Origin: Pelargonium nanum
Taxonomy: Eukaryota > Streptophyta > Magnoliopsida > Geraniales > Geraniaceae
Direction of reading: 5' to 3'
Assembly (NCBI GenBank): GCA_036897485.1
Contig: JAYMTF010000007.1
Location: 1 to 64,000 of the forward strand
DNA: 64,000 nt
The translations under genes and the position numbers were made by a program. Under the pieces are notes generated by a model. It saw only the letters and a list, made by a program, of their open reading frames with translations, was not told the DNA's origin and searched no databases. Below, piece by piece: positions 12,663 through 27,000 of the stretch (position 1 is the stretch's first letter; each line of letters opens with the position of its first letter).

Positions 12663-15600
12663 ATGTCTAATTCAAAGACAAGTGGTGGTGATGGTGGTAA
12701 TCAGAACAAGAATCGTAATCTTCCTTCATGGATGAGTTCAAGAGACGATGAAGGAAGCAAGAAAGGAAAGGGTCGTGGCAAAGCACATAATGGCGATGCT
12801 GGTAAAGAATCAGGGGCATCCACAACAGGCTTAGATTTTTCCAGACTTCTGGTAATTGAATCCGTGTACAATTGGGGAATCTGATATGGAATTGTTTTCA
12901 TATATCAGTGTGTCGTTTGAGTTTTCCAGGTAGAGTTAATATTTCAACCTTGTTTCGAGCAGGAAGGGGTGGTCTTTGTATTATCAGGTTTTGTTAATCC
13001 GGAGCGTAGTACATTACGGTCACAGGCACTGGAAATGGGAGCTGAATACCAACCTGATTGGAACTCACAGTGCACGCTATTGATATGTGCATTTTCAAAC
13101 ACTCCAAAGTTCCGACAAGTTGAAGCTGATTGTGGAACAATTGTCTCAAAGGTTTTATATATTTTTTCATATATACATGCTATGAAACTTGTTGCGCACA
13201 GAAAACATACTGATGCAGAATTATTAGTTTTTAGACACTACACTTTGTTGATGCCCCAATTGATGAACAATATCAAATCATGCTTACTAGTATCTGATAG
13301 TACATAAATACTTTGCTTTAGGAATGGATAACTGAGTGTTACGCCCAGAAGAAGCTTGTTGACATTGAAAAGTACCTGATGCATCCTGGAAAACCTTGGC
13401 GGAGGAGCAAAATTTCGAATGAGAGTACCCAAGGTAATATAATTTATGTATGTTTGCTTTCAGTGGACATATATAACAGTAAGAGCAGTATAAAGTGTTT
13501 AATCTTTCAACATATATGGCATTATATCTCCAGATGAATGGTCAATATACATTATATTGTAAATGTAAATTAAAATAAAGGGTATATTGCAGACAAATAC
13601 CCTATACTTAGCCATATTTGCTAATAGCTCCTTATACAGATACTATTTTCTGCGACAGCCAACCCTCTATAACTTTCAATTTTTCATTCTAGTAATGTGA
13701 AATTGAGGGTGATGGTGATGGTAATGGTAATGGTGAGGGTAAGGGTAAAATGAGTATTTTGGCAAGAAAAAAAAAAAGAAAAGAAAATTGATAGATCACA
13801 TGGCATACACATGATGAGAGAAAAAATTCAGCTACATCTAACTAACGGAATGAAAAATTGAAAGTGCAAAGAATTGGTTGTCATGAAAAAAAGAAGTTAT
13901 AGGAGTTCTCTGCAAAAGAAGCTAGGTATAGGGTTTTTACTTGCAATTTGCTTTAAAATAAATGCTTTGTATAATGAGTATGCTCTAAATTAAAAGGGCG
14001 ATTGCAGATCAAAAAACACCTGTGCCTAGAAAATCAAATAAGCCAGTTGATAAAGGGTCACATTCGGAGCCATCTACCTCAGCATCTATCAAGGTACACT
14101 TTATGACAATGACAGTGTTCAAACTGGTATATCATATTTTTATATTTCCCTATGCTGATCTGTATGTGCAGTGCGTTACTCAGAAAAAGGTTTCTAACCC
14201 TGCTAAGGAGTGTTTTTCTCCTTCAAAACTGAAGAAATGGGCCGTTGATGATCTGAAAGGAACCATCTCGTGGCTAGAGAGTCAAGAGGAAAAGGTAGAA
14301 CAATTTAATTTTGATAATTTTCTCTTTCTACTTAATTTTGTGCATGCTGTTATAATTTGGATCTTCCTCTTCTGAAAATTAACCATGTGAGTTCAAGATT
14401 GCCAAAAGGTATCGAACCCCATACTTCATACACTTGTTTACTAACCGTCTACACCAACCTGACGGTAAGTTCTTCGATTTTTACAGCCAGAACCTAGCGA
14501 GTTGAAGAATATAGCTGCTGAAGGGATCTTAACTTGTTTACAAGATGCCATAGATTCGCTTGAACAAAAACAGGTATTGTGCTCTTACAAGACATTTTAC
14601 TTGTTGGATTTTGAAGTTCCGTATTGAATAATCTAGACTACGAAAATACTAGTATGTAGCGTTTGTGTTCCACAAAATCCATTTTCTGCGGTACCGACTT
14701 CTGGTTTATTTGATTTATCCAATTTATAAAAGAGGCATTTTAGGATAAAATATACGGTATTCGGTCACATTCTTAGTCTAAAAATTTTCTGTTTGTTTTT
14801 GCAACATTTTCCGTAGTTGAAACCCATGAAAGCTCTCAAGACTGTCTATGGTTCTGATTAAGTCTTCGCTACATAGATCTATAGATCTTTACTTCATCCT
14901 GATCTTGTTTATAGCCCTATATATAGAATACACATGCCTGACATTTGGTGATGGCAAAATTGTCGTGTTAAGATCATAGTATTGTGTATAGTGCTGCTCT
15001 GTTATGTGGTCTTAATATATTCCGGATGATATTTTCTGAGCTTTTTGCCGTTTAGTACACCAACAATCAGTAGTTAAATTACACATCTTCAATTCTCAAA
15101 ATAAAATCTTCTTTGTGGCTCTAGAGACCAACCAAATGCTGGAAAGATACAATACTTTGCTGGAAAATGTTATTTACGAGATTTTTTTTTTTTTTGGCAA
15201 ACAGAGCCGTTGTTTATCCCGTTGATGATTTAGTCAACACCTCTCATGAGTCTAGTCACTAATCTACTACTCATCTCGTGATCTGGAAATGACAATACAA
15301 GTATTGATGCCTTCTGTGTGTCTTTTGTTGGAAAACTATCAAAATAGTCCTTCAACTAATCAACATCCGGCTAGTTTTGTTCCTGAACTAATTTTATGCT
15401 AAAATGGTCCCTCAACCAATCAAAATCAGCCAAAATGGCCCCGACGTTAACTTCCATTAGTTTTTCTGATTTAAAAAAAATTAATATTGAAACTAATATA
15501 AAACGGAAATTAACAGGGACCATTTTGATCGGTGTACTATCAAAATGGTCCCTAAACTATCAGGACCCGTCCGGTTTCATCCTGAACTAAATTTATACTA

Positions 15601-16205
15601 AAATGGTCCCTGGCATTAACTTCAGATAGCTTTTATGTCAATTTTGTTGATGTGGCATCAATAAATTTAAAGACCGAAGCTAATGTATATCGGAAGTTAA
15701 CGTTTGGGACTATTTTGATAGTTTTATACTAGTAGAGTGATCATTTTAGAGTAAAATTATTTCATGCACCGAACTAGTCAGGTCCTAATAGTTCAGGAAC
15801 TATTTTGATTGTTTTTCATCTTTTGTTAATCTCTACTAATATCCTTCCAAGACCATTAGACTATTAGAGTTTCATGTTTAACAAAAGCTTGGTACTTTTC
15901 CGTCTGTTGTTCAGGATGTTCGCCAAGTAACCGAGCAATGGAGCTTCGTTCCCCGCGTGGTCGAGGAACTGGCAAAGCTTGACAGTACCGGAAAAGATTC
16001 AACCCCAGTTCTGAAGGATGATCTGTGCCGGCAAGCCAAGGCCTGTAAGCGAATATACGAGGCAGAGCTCAGCAATGTAAACGATGACTCTGCGATTAAC
16101 AAGAAAAAGTTGAAGACCGGCTATGACAGTGATGAAACAATTGAGATGACAGAAGAGGAAATAGACATTGCTTATAAAACCATTTCTTCAGAGCTTTGTA
16201 AATAA
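12663..16205 (+). CDS. XRCC1: DNA-repair scaffold protein XRCC1 (plant, single BRCT)
   Basis: Scaffold for base-excision and single-strand-break repair, also linked in plants to active DNA demethylation through DNA glycosylase, end-processing and ligase partners. CDS exons: 12663-12851, 12963-13151, 13322-13433, 14008-14093, 14172-14294, 14487-14573, 15915-16205; 1077 bp, 358 residues, close to the Arabidopsis length I recall. Residues 1-60 are a basic, disordered lead with NLPSWMSSRDDEGSKKG, typical of plant XRCC1. A BRCT domain follows at about 62-155 (VVFVLSGFVNPERSTLR, the conserved WITECY tryptophan, KYLMHPGKPWRR). The C-terminal half is basic then acidic and helical, ending in an acidic tail. 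The N-terminal domain and second BRCT of animal XRCC1 are absent, as in other plants. Introns 3 and 6 carry mobile elements. Confidence 0.95.
13586..13947. mobile_element. MITE-like inverted-repeat element in XRCC1 intron 3
   Basis: The left end reads attgcagacaaataccctat and continues acttagc; the right end, reverse complemented, reads attgcaagtaaaaaccctat and continues acctagc, so the ends form an imperfect terminal inverted repeat of about 27 bp. The inside also has an inner inverted pair (caatttttcatt / aatgaaaaattg) and a short run of ggtgatggtaatggt repeats. No reading frame. No clear target duplication could be read, so the superfamily is left open. Confidence 0.7.
15332..15816. repeat. 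Inverted-repeat element(s) of the 'caaaatggtcc' family in XRCC1 intron 6
   Basis: The ends are imperfect inverted repeats (aaaactatcaaaatagtcct and, reversed, aaaaacaatcaaaatagttc). An internal junction near 15535-15545 has the same inverted words facing each other, so this appears to be two related units side by side. Each has a tgaactaattttat block near one end and a gttaacttcc-type block inside. A further copy lies in NAA15 intron 25 (28910-29203). Words such as aaaatggtccct are widespread in plant introns, but I cannot name the family. Confidence 0.65.
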
Positions 16206-18039
16206 GTGAAGAGACTGTTCTAAGAATTTTTGTAAATGGTGAATGACTTTGAACTGTTTAGACCTCAAGAACATGGTTTAGAAGGGTATGATGGTCAATT
16301 TATATGCGCCGTATTCTTTGTCAATTTGAACAGCGGGCCTGAAACGGGTCGGGTAAAAAAAATCACTCTTCTCAATTTACAAATTTTTATCGGATCTAAC
16401 TTGTCCAACAAAGTGAGATACATTAGAAAGTTGTTTAATAAAAGCGCGTGTTAGGTCCGGTCTATTTAGGCCCATGGCCCATGTAGATAGATGGGAATAT
16501 GAATAGGTGATATTTTATTGGGATGTTGAGAAGTTGAAGCATAATGTTTGATTGAAGATTAATCATGCCCAAACTTTTGTCGAACTGAATTGTGAACACT
16601 TCTGATCTTATTAATTTCGTTAAATCTGATTCTATAACAACAATGCGAGCTTTCTACTAGCTATGAATACCATGAAGGAGCATAACGTCTTAGTGTGTGG
16701 GAACTTAATTTCACATCGAACTTAAAAATAAACATATGTATTAAGTAAAATTGATGCAATGCAAATTGTAATACATAGATGTAATTTGGAGACCGAAAAA
16801 TATGAAAAGTGAAACTATGAGAGAGTTCAATTCAGTAACACTGATTGCGTAGTTCGAGGAAGTGTTTATACTCACAAAGTGTATGTAATCAGTGATTTGA
16901 TGTTATGATGTGATTGGTCCGAGTTGATGTCGTGGAAAACCATGATGGTGACACATGCACGTTAAGATGAAGCGGCGAGGGTGGCATGATAGGGTGACAA
17001 TAATGTAACCACGCTTGGTCGCTAGGGTTAAGTGTGGAGATAGAGTCGCATAGTTCAAGTATGAGAGGTAACCAATATGGTGTACTTTGTGCAAAGGATT
17101 CGCCGCGTGCTTACCAACTGCGTGTAACATTACAACAAAGTTCTACCAATTATGTCATGACTTCGTTGGATCTTGTAACATAGTTTTCGTATTGAGGCGG
17201 TTTTCGAGGGAGCTGAGTGTCAAAGTGGTCCCGAGCGAGTAGGGTACTGAATGTCGCAAAGAGAGGTTAGATCATTAGGCAAAAATGATTAAGCGTGCCA
17301 CGAGGTGTTGGATGAAATATTCTCGAACTTGAAGTTAGAACATGAGAGTAAGGTATTGAGAAATATGAGTTTGGCTCATTCTTGTTTGATTTGGTATAAA
17401 AAATAGAAGTTGACCGTAAGTGATATGTTATAACATTATACCACAAACTATCGACTATAAGAGTTGGATGAAATCGCATATGGTTCATGTAGATGACACT
17501 TAAACTTGACTAAAAGCAACCGCGTCGTGGCTAATAGTGCAGTGCGTACAACCTTGCCAAGCATGTGATTGTCTTGGCCACAACCTGTGGCTAAGACTCC
17601 TACCGCATCTTAGCCACATTGTCTTTAGACCCCGATCAAGTAAGTAGAACAGACATCGACTTGTCACTAGCCGAAATACTTATAAATTAAGATGCATAAC
17701 CACATGCACATATTTTCCTAATAAAAAGTTTAAATAAAATATAAAAAAAATCAATGAAAAACAAAAACAAAAATAAAAATCCATTAATTCACACACGTGA
17801 AACAAAACAAAACAAAACCGAGTCACGAACCCGACTCGGTCTCACTCACTCACTATTATAGTTTCGTCTGCTTCTTCTTCACAGTAGGGTTGCAGCAGAT
17901 AAACGCCCCCACCTCTCTCTCTCTCTCTCTCCTCAGCTTTCTCTCTCTACAATCTCAATCTCCATCGCAGAGCTCCTTTTCGCCACAGCTCAATCTCACC
18001 TTTAGCTTCGAACCTGAACCCGAACCTATCTCTGCAACA
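16206..18039. other. Intergenic region between XRCC1 and NAA15, including NAA15 leader
   Basis: The first few hundred bases should carry the XRCC1 3' UTR. From about 16880 to 17660 base composition is less AT-rich than the neighbouring intergenic DNA and the text resembles worn mobile-element sequence, but no domain, terminal repeat or target duplication was found. An A-rich run lies at 17740-17815. The probable NAA15 leader begins after a tattatag box near 17855 and contains a CT repeat at about 17911-17932, a common feature of plant core promoters and leaders. Confidence 0.45.
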
Positions 18040-21000
18040 ATGGGCGCTTCGCTGCCTCCCAAGGAGGCCAACCTCTTCAAGCTCATTGTCGTAAGCTCTC
18101 CGATTCGTTATTTTCTTCATATCTCAATCTCAATCGATGTGCTTTATTGATTGAGATGGAGTGATCGAAGTTCAATTAGTTTATCGAGCTAGTTCGTTTT
18201 TGAAACCCTAGATTTTGTGTCCGGGAATCGGAGTGAAATTGTGGTCGTGTAATGAGCTTTTTTTTATATTGGCTTTGTGGAGGAATGAGCTAATTTGTGA
18301 TACTGTGTTTTGTGTTTGTCTAAAGCTTGAAACTTTAGTTAGAGGGTAGTGGACGGATTATGTGTGTGTTTTGATGGTGTAATTTGATTGGTTTGCCGAG
18401 AATGTACTTGGAGCTGTGATGTTTGTTATTAATGTTTGAATGTGTAGAGCTTGATTTTAGAGTGTGAAGGGATCATTGTGCTAATGATGGGAATCAGATG
18501 TTTTCGAAATTCGAAGGATAGTGAATTTGGGGTTATGGAGTTGTGAGTTTTTTTGTTTGGTTTGGTTTTGTGGAGGAATGAGCTATTTCAGGTTACCGTG
18601 TTTTGTGTTGTGTAAAGCTTGAAACTTTAGATGATCGGTTTGGTGAGAATGTACTTGTGGATGTGAGTTTTGTTATTAATGGCTGAATGCGGAGAGTTTG
18701 ATTTCAGAGTGCAAAGTGATCATTGTATGGTTATGCTCTGTTCTTAGCTAATGATAATCAGAGTTTGTGTGAAGGGTGAAAGGAAATATGGGGTAGGATG
18801 AATTTTTTTTTTGTTGTGCAATTTTTGCTGTGCTTTAGGTTCACACACAAATCACGTTAAAGATTGAAGTCCTTTTTTTTTTTTGACTGAAAGTTGTGCA
18901 CCTCTGGCTCTGCAGTTAGCGCCCTTCTTATTTATTATGCAACTTGTAACTGGGATTTATGTATAACTTCTTATTTGATCTTGCGATCGCAAATTGTATC
19001 GTGTGCATGTCTAGTCCAGGTTTGTATGTTTATGGATTTATTTTCAGATTCAAGTAGTAATTTTAGTAAGTTGAAGTTCTTGGTTCTGCGGCATTATTGA
19101 TTTTTTTGTTCTAAATCTCTTATGTCATATAGTGTCATTTGACTGTTTTTGCAATTTTAAATTCAGTAGGCCATCCATCACCCAATATGTTAAAATGATC
19201 ATTAGAAACGATAGTGACTTGTAAGAACCAATGCAAGATTATGTCCTTTTTTAGTAGTAACAGGGCACCATGAAATGATACTGTTGTTTGCTACTGGTTT
19301 GGGTTCTGGATTATGATAATATTGCCGTTGTGGCTTACAGAGGTGTCAGATGTCATTAATTCGAGGGTTGTTTTTATTTGTTGCAGAAATCATATGAAAC
19401 AAAGCAGTACAAGAAAGGACTGAAGGCAGCAGATGCTATATTGAAGAAGTTTCCAGATCATGGAGGTATTTCTGTCAATCAGAACATACTTGTTGATTAT
19501 AAGATATGCTTCTACAGATCAAGAATGTTTATTTTGTTTTGATTATTTAGCAATTAGCATCATAAATAAAAATATCCCCGAATTAGGCCAAGTGTACTGT
19601 TCTAGTAACCACTGCTCTGAATGATTATGATCAAATATATAAAATTAGTTCCTCTAAGAACATATTATAACTACAAGAGTATGGGTCATTTGGGGACAAC
19701 GGGTACAAAATGGACTTGCTTTTGGGCATCAGTTAATGAATCTTATTACTTATAATCTAGGTTGTGCATGTCATTCCACTTTCTGGATTTTTGAGTTATA
19801 AATCTTTTGATCATGCGAGAACGTTCCATTTTATCCAATTTGTTATTTTCATACCAAAACATCTGTTGATTGCTATTTCTCTTGGATGTCAGAAACTTTG
19901 TCAATGAAGGGGTTAACTTTGAATTGCATGGACCGTAAATCCGAAGCATATGATCTGGTCCGACAAGGTTTAAAGGTTGAGATATTCTTTATGACTCTTT
20001 GAATACATACTGGTCTGATACTGGTGCTTTCTCAAAACCATTGCTTGGATAGCTTACAGTGTTATCTTAATGCAGAATGACCTGAAGAGTCATGTTTGCT
20101 GGCATGTGTATGGTCTCCTTTATCGGTCTGACAGAGAATACAGGGAAGCAATCAAATGCTACCGCAATGCATTGAGGATAGATCCAGACAATATAGAAAT
20201 ACTACGAGACCTGTCACTCTTACAGGTATGCATTATATGCTGATCTTTTGGTTACCATCGTACATATATGAACCTAGGAGAATTGCTTTATGTTATTGTT
20301 GTAATTACATCAATGGGATCTTAGCTTCTAAAAGTACATGGAAATGAATTGGCACGTGGATGGTGGGGTGTGATTTGTGACATTATGACCAATATAAAAA
20401 ATGCCCTTTTTGTGCAGCCTTTGTTTTTGCATCTGGTGATTTCATTATATCTTACTATCCTGGTATTATGCTAGAATATACCCACATGAATCATGGGTCT
20501 CTCCTTTTTACATTAAAGCTATGTTAATTTGAATAGAGGTGCCTAAAAACTGCTTGATTGTATAGGCCCTTCATCAATAATACCCAACCTTAGGTGTTAC
20601 CCATTTAGAACTTTTCCCTAATGTGCTTGAATTCCTCTCTGAATTAAATATTGGAGTGCGGTGTTTACAAAAGATACTGTGAATTTCCCATATTTGAGGG
20701 TATGGTTGTTTGTAACTTTGATTTCCTTTCGGAGAGCATAACAAATCTTTGTATAATTGAAACTTGTGTTGGTCTCTTTGTGATCCAAAGGTGCGATAAC
20801 AATATGTTCTGGCCGTGTAGTTAGTTTTTCTGAACCACCCAAGGCCAAGGTGGCTAGATCAGTGAAATGGAAGAAATAAATATATAAAAGGCTTTAGTTC
20901 ATACAGACTTTTGTCTTAACATTCTTCCTAAGAGCAGACATGGAATTATAGTTAATAGTGATCGTTGTCTTGTATTGTTACAACATGCTTATTCATAGAC

Positions 21001-24000
21001 TTTTATTTTAGTTAATTTATATTATGATAATTTAAATTGTACATTATTCATTCAACTAATGGAACCATTCATCATTACTTTTACAGGCACAAATGCGAGA
21101 TTTGGCTGGGTTTGTTGAAACCCGTCAACAACTTCTTACTTTGAAACCTAATCATCGCATGAACTGGATTGGCTTTGCTGTTGCTCATCATTTAAACTCA
21201 AAGTACTATTCCAATATCTTTTTTTTTTCTTTCAGAAGAGTTTCAAGAGTCAAAAGTGTAATAATTATTAAATTTATGGGATTATCATGTTTAAGCAACT
21301 AACAATCTCGCTTGCTCTCTGAGGTCATTGACTCACTGATTAGGATTAAAATGTTCTTGGGAGTTGTGTTGGGACTAACTTAATTGGGTGCTCTTTTGGA
21401 GTTACAAAGTCATGGTGATTAACTGACCATTCTGGTTATCAATTTTGGGTTTAAGTCCTGGATGTGTTCTCTCTGGTTTTTAATTTACCATTGTTAGGGG
21501 ATGAAATATGGTTCCATTGTCTCAACTAAATGCTCATCTAATTCCATTTTTAATTTGTTTGAAATGAAATAATCAAACTTATAGTTTGGGTTATTTTGGT
21601 ATGCTAAACAACTTGTCTTCCTTTACTTGCTAGTGGATCAAAAGCAATTGATATTCTGGAAGCATATGAAGGGACGCTAGAAGATGACTATCCTCCTGAC
21701 AATGAACGATGTGAGCACGGTGAAATGCTTTTATACAAGGTATAATCTAAAATATTATGCAGTATACAAACATTTTATTTTTCATTGTAACCTTTTTCAC
21801 TTGTTGATTTTATGATTCATATATCTTTTTGCAGTTAACATTGTTGGCATGTCCACACTAAGAGAGAACACATAATTGCACAAATTAGCATTTTGTTGGC
21901 TCTTTAAACAATGCTTAAGACACTTAACAATTCTCGAATAGAATCATCTAGGAAGATATTTAGTTAATTTTGCACCTTATGTTTCTACCTCGAACCATTA
22001 GCAGAAGTAGCATTTATATATATCTGCAATGATGTTTTGTGATCTAGGAAGGTTTTATTGTCTCTGGATAAGTGACTAATTCTGAAACAATTCAAGCCAC
22101 CAGCTATTTTTTTTATAATTTTCTTCTGACAATCCTTTAGTCTTGGTTTTACTTGCATGGGGGATGAGATCTTTGTTCTTGTGGATTTGAATCTCTGCTA
22201 CCTACTACATCATATGATAAATAATAGTTTTTTAACTGTTATCTTCATGAACTTCTAAGTCCCATATTTTTAATTGTTATCTATCATCTATCCAGATTTC
22301 TTTGATGGAAGAATGTGGATTTCTTGAGAAAGCACTCGAGGAATTGCAGAAGAAAGAGTACAAATTTGTGAGTGCATAACATGTATAATTTCTGGTGTTC
22401 TGTATTATAACTTTTGAACATTACGAGCTTCTGATGCTGACAGCTTTTATCAACACCTTTATAGGTTGACAAATTAGCTTTCAAAGAACAACAGGTTACG
22501 CTCTTAGTTAAGATTGGTCGCCTAGAAGAAGGTGCTAAGTTGTACAGGGTGTTGCTTTCTATGAATCCTGACAATTACAGGTGATTTTTCATGCCTACAT
22601 TGCCTTTTGTGCCAACCTCTTCCAAAAAAATAAAAAGAAATGGAAGCTCTGTATAACAATCTTAAGCTACACATATATATGGCCGACAGGAAATGAGTAC
22701 TAAAAAAAGTAGTAGTTAAAGAAATAGAAGAGGAAATTCAAGATCTTTTATTCACGTAAAGGGACAATTACTATAGCATTATTTAACTGACAGGATTATC
22801 ATAATACTGTAATTTGTAGTTTGCCTCTGTTTGATTTACTATTGGTAAACTTACAGTACCTTTTCTTTTTCTTAGTTATTACCATGGCCTGCAAAAATGT
22901 CTTGGGCTGTATTCAGAAAATGGTGAATATTCTCCTGAAGAAATCGATAAGTTAGATGCCTTATACAAATCACTTGCGCAGCAATACAGTTGGTCAGCTG
23001 CTGTCAAGGTCAGTTCCCATCAACGTACATTGCTAACTAAAGTGACAGTGAAGAGATGGAAAAAGTGTAGATAATTTTTTTTCTTCGTAAAGGGAGTTTT
23101 GACATATTTTTATTGACATGGTACTTTGGCATGTCATGAAGACCTTTGGCTTAATAGAATATATATTCTGTTTTTTCTTTTGTTATTTGATGTTTGTTGT
23201 TTTTATGCTATTGTCACGATCATCCTTCTTGTTCAGTTTAAGTTGTAATTTTCATCAGTTTCAATATTACAGTGTGTTACGCTTCTTTCTAAGATTTGCA
23301 TTGGATGCTATTTTTGTATTATCAGAGAATACCTGTTGATGTTCTCCAAGGTGAAAAGTTTCGGGATGCAGCGGATAATTATATCAGGCCTCTCCTTACT
23401 AAGGTATTAATTTGTACCCTCTTCAACGTCTTCTGGTTTATCTAGTTTCAATATCTAACATTTATTTTTGTTGTGTTTAGGGTGTTCCCTCTCTATTTTC
23501 AGATCTTTCTCCTTTGTACAATCACCCTGGGAAGGTTAGCTTGTTGTCTTTATTCACTATATGATAAACTTTAGTTGGATGCGGTTGTGGTTTTTTGCAA
23601 ACTCTGGAAATGCCTTCTTAGCTTATTGCTTTTTAAACTTATTTCCTTTTTGACATTTATACAGGCGGATATTCTGGAGAAACTTATTCTTGAGTTGGAG
23701 GAGTCCATTAGGGTAACTGGAGGATACCCTGGGAGGTAATATCATTTGAACAGACGCACATACTGCTTTTGGTATATTTAAGTTGTATTAGTGAATCTAT
23801 TATTAAATAGTATTACAGTTTTTGTTCCAGGCTCCTATGAACTCATGCATCTCGTATATATTGAGTTTTATAGGGGTGTAAAAATTTGTGTCAATTAGAA
23901 TTCTTCTTATGCATACCCCGAGGCATGACCTAGTGTATGCATTTGATACTGCAAAGATGTTGCTAATGAATGTTAGTTATGTGGTTTGTATGAAGTGTAT

Positions 24001-27000
24001 ATCATATCCAGATTTTCTTGGGTTGACTTCTGATTATTTTGCAACCTTGTGTTTCAGGGCAGAGAAAGAGGCTCCTTCAACACTTATGTGGACTTTATCT
24101 TTATTAGCTCAGGTTGGATGTTGTAACACGGACTACATATTTTTAGTCTGACTGTGTTCCCCACTCTCTGTTTCTATCTTATTTTTGCCTAAAGATTTTG
24201 TGCTGATGCAGCATTATGACAGACGAGGCCAGTATGGCATGGCCATCTCCAAAATTGATGAGGCTATGGAGCACACTCCTACTGTGATTGATTTATACTC
24301 GGTCAAGGTTTGTTTGTTGCATAACTTTTTTATTTTACTTTATAATAAATTTCATTTGTGCACTCACTTTGATGTAGCTACTTCTGTTAGCTGATCATTA
24401 TCTTGTTTCTTTTTCTCGCTTAAGATTTGTTCTTGGTATTTGGATTTATCACTTATCAGACTTAATGCAGCAAAATGTTGTTATTATTATTATTTTAATA
24501 TAAAAAATAGTCCAATGGGCTGAACTACACACTAGGGGTCCCATTTCCCCAAAATCCCTTATCCCTCCCCACCCCACCCAATGGGATTCAAACCCACGAC
24601 CTCTCATACAGAAGTATGTCTCTTTAATCATTGAGCCATCCCCTAGGGGACAACAAAATGTTATTCTCTTATCTAAAGACCACAAATACATAGTAGATAA
24701 CTAGCTATTTGATCGTTATGGAGTTAGTAATTTATGCACAGTTCCATAACAATCAAGAGATGTTCATGGAAACTTAATCACATACCAAATATTGGCATGC
24801 ATGCGAGCTGATGATAGTAATATGAAGTATTTTCTTTTGAGTAACATTAGGCTTACCTGAGAGTGACTAAATGACAAGGGCTTCTTTGTATAAGTATTTA
24901 GCTTTCCGTGCTGGATAATTTTTTATAGCAGGTTGGTGATCACGAGTAATTAGTCCCATTTCTTTTAATATTCACTAATTCACGGATATTGTATATTATA
25001 ATGATAAATTAACGACACTTGGATGCTTTTTCTTAATGAATACATACTATTCTGACTTTCATGGGGATTTAAGTATTATTCCTTTCATGTAAGGCACCGT
25101 ATCAGCAAGTTTAGTCATCTTTACATGGCATTCGCGGTTCCCATGTTGATATTTGATGCATGCAGATTCCTTTTTGAGATTGATTTATCATCCCCAAGTT
25201 GTCTTTAATTTATGACTAATATTTTTGTTAATCAAAATCTAGAACATATGGTTCTCGGAGGCTGAACATTTTCAGTGCTTAAATCTTCTTTGTATAGGCT
25301 GGTGTATTCTAACACAGTTTCATGTCTATTGATGACAGAGCCGGATATTGAAGCATGCAGGTGATTTTACAGCTGCTGCTGCTTTAGCAGATGAAGCTAG
25401 ATGTATGGATCTTGCTGATCGATACATAAATAGTGAATGTGTTAAGCGTATGCTTCAGGCTGATCAGGTTTTCAAGCTGCATTTTTCTTACCTAGTATGC
25501 TTGTTTATCATTTTCTTATACTAGGTGTGTAATACGGAACCTTCTTTCTTTCCTTTTTGTAAGGTAACCTTAGCAGAAAAAACTGCTGTATTGTTTACAA
25601 AAGATGGTGATCAGCACAACAATCTTCATGACATGCAGTGCATGTGGTCTGTATCTATGTTTCACTAAATCATTTATTATTTTTCAGAATTGATATTTTG
25701 GTTGTACTGCTAAAATGTCGTTTTTTAACTTTGAAGGTATGAGCTTGCTTCTGGCGAAAGTTACTTCCGCCAAGGGGATCTTGGACGGGCTTTGAAGAAA
25801 TACCTAGCTGTGGAGAAGCACTATGCTGATATAACAGAGGACCAATTTGACTTCCATTCTTATTGCTTAAGAAAAATGACTCTGCGTGCTTATGTGGCAA
25901 TGCTTAAGTTCCAGGATCGATTGCATTCACACATATATTTTCACAAAGCTGCTGCTGGAGCTATCAGGTCAAATATTTCTGTTACGACCATAAAATATAA
26001 TTTGAATAATTATTTACTGGATTTGTGTGAGTAGTGGTTCATATGCTCGTCTATTTTTGCTTATGCATGCAAATGTGCCTTAATGCACTAGCCTCATGAT
26101 TGTTGTGTATGAACTTGATTCAGTTGTGATAGGTATGAGGCTGTTGAACTAGAATTAGGTGTGGGGTTGATCCTAGATAGAGGTGGCAATTCGGGTTACG
26201 GGTTTTACATAGAAAATGAAAGGGTTGCCAGACTCAATCCACACTTTTCATATGGTAAGCCCGACTCAGAATGAATTGCGTCTTATCATATGCGATGTGA
26301 TCCCGAAAAAATGTGGGTCATATTTGGGGTGCCCACGGGTTCAGGTCCAAAAATTGTTAACTCTAATTCTAGACATTTCATCAACTTATTCATGGTACTT
26401 TTCAATCGTTAATTTATGTTTGTTGTTGCATCCTCTCTTTTGAACACACAACAGATCATTTTTTTTTGTGTGTTATTGGCTACTTGCAGTGTTGATTTTC
26501 CAAAGCTCCTCAAATCTTTTGTCATGTTTTGATATTTGTTAGTATTTACAATTTCATTTGCAGATGCTATATAAGGTTGTATGATTCTCCGGTGAAGTCA
26601 ACAGCAGAAGAAGACGATGAAATGTCAAAGTTGCTTCCCTCTCAGAAGAAGAAAATGAGACAAAAACAGAGGAAGGCTGAAGCCCGAGCTAAGAAAGTAT
26701 AACATTTTGTTTATATAACGTCTGATGATCCTGTTTGTTATAAAGGAAATTTTCTGATTTTAAACACATTTTTAGGAGGCAGAGGGGAAAAACGAAGAGT
26801 CAAGCTCTACTGGTGTATCTAAATCTGGAAAACGACCTGTTAAACCTGTTGATCCAGATCCACATGGAGAAAAATTGGTGCAGGTAGTTTATCGATCTTA
26901 TCTCATTTTCGTTTTTCAAGTATCAGATTTCTTGCTGCTATAAATTCTTTTTGGGGTTGCGTCCAGGTTGAGGATCCAATGTTGGAAGCCACCAAGTACT

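Noticed and set aside
16900-17490. Minus-strand frames in the XRCC1-NAA15 spacer
   Set aside because: No similarity to any domain I know; composition suggests worn repeat sequence.
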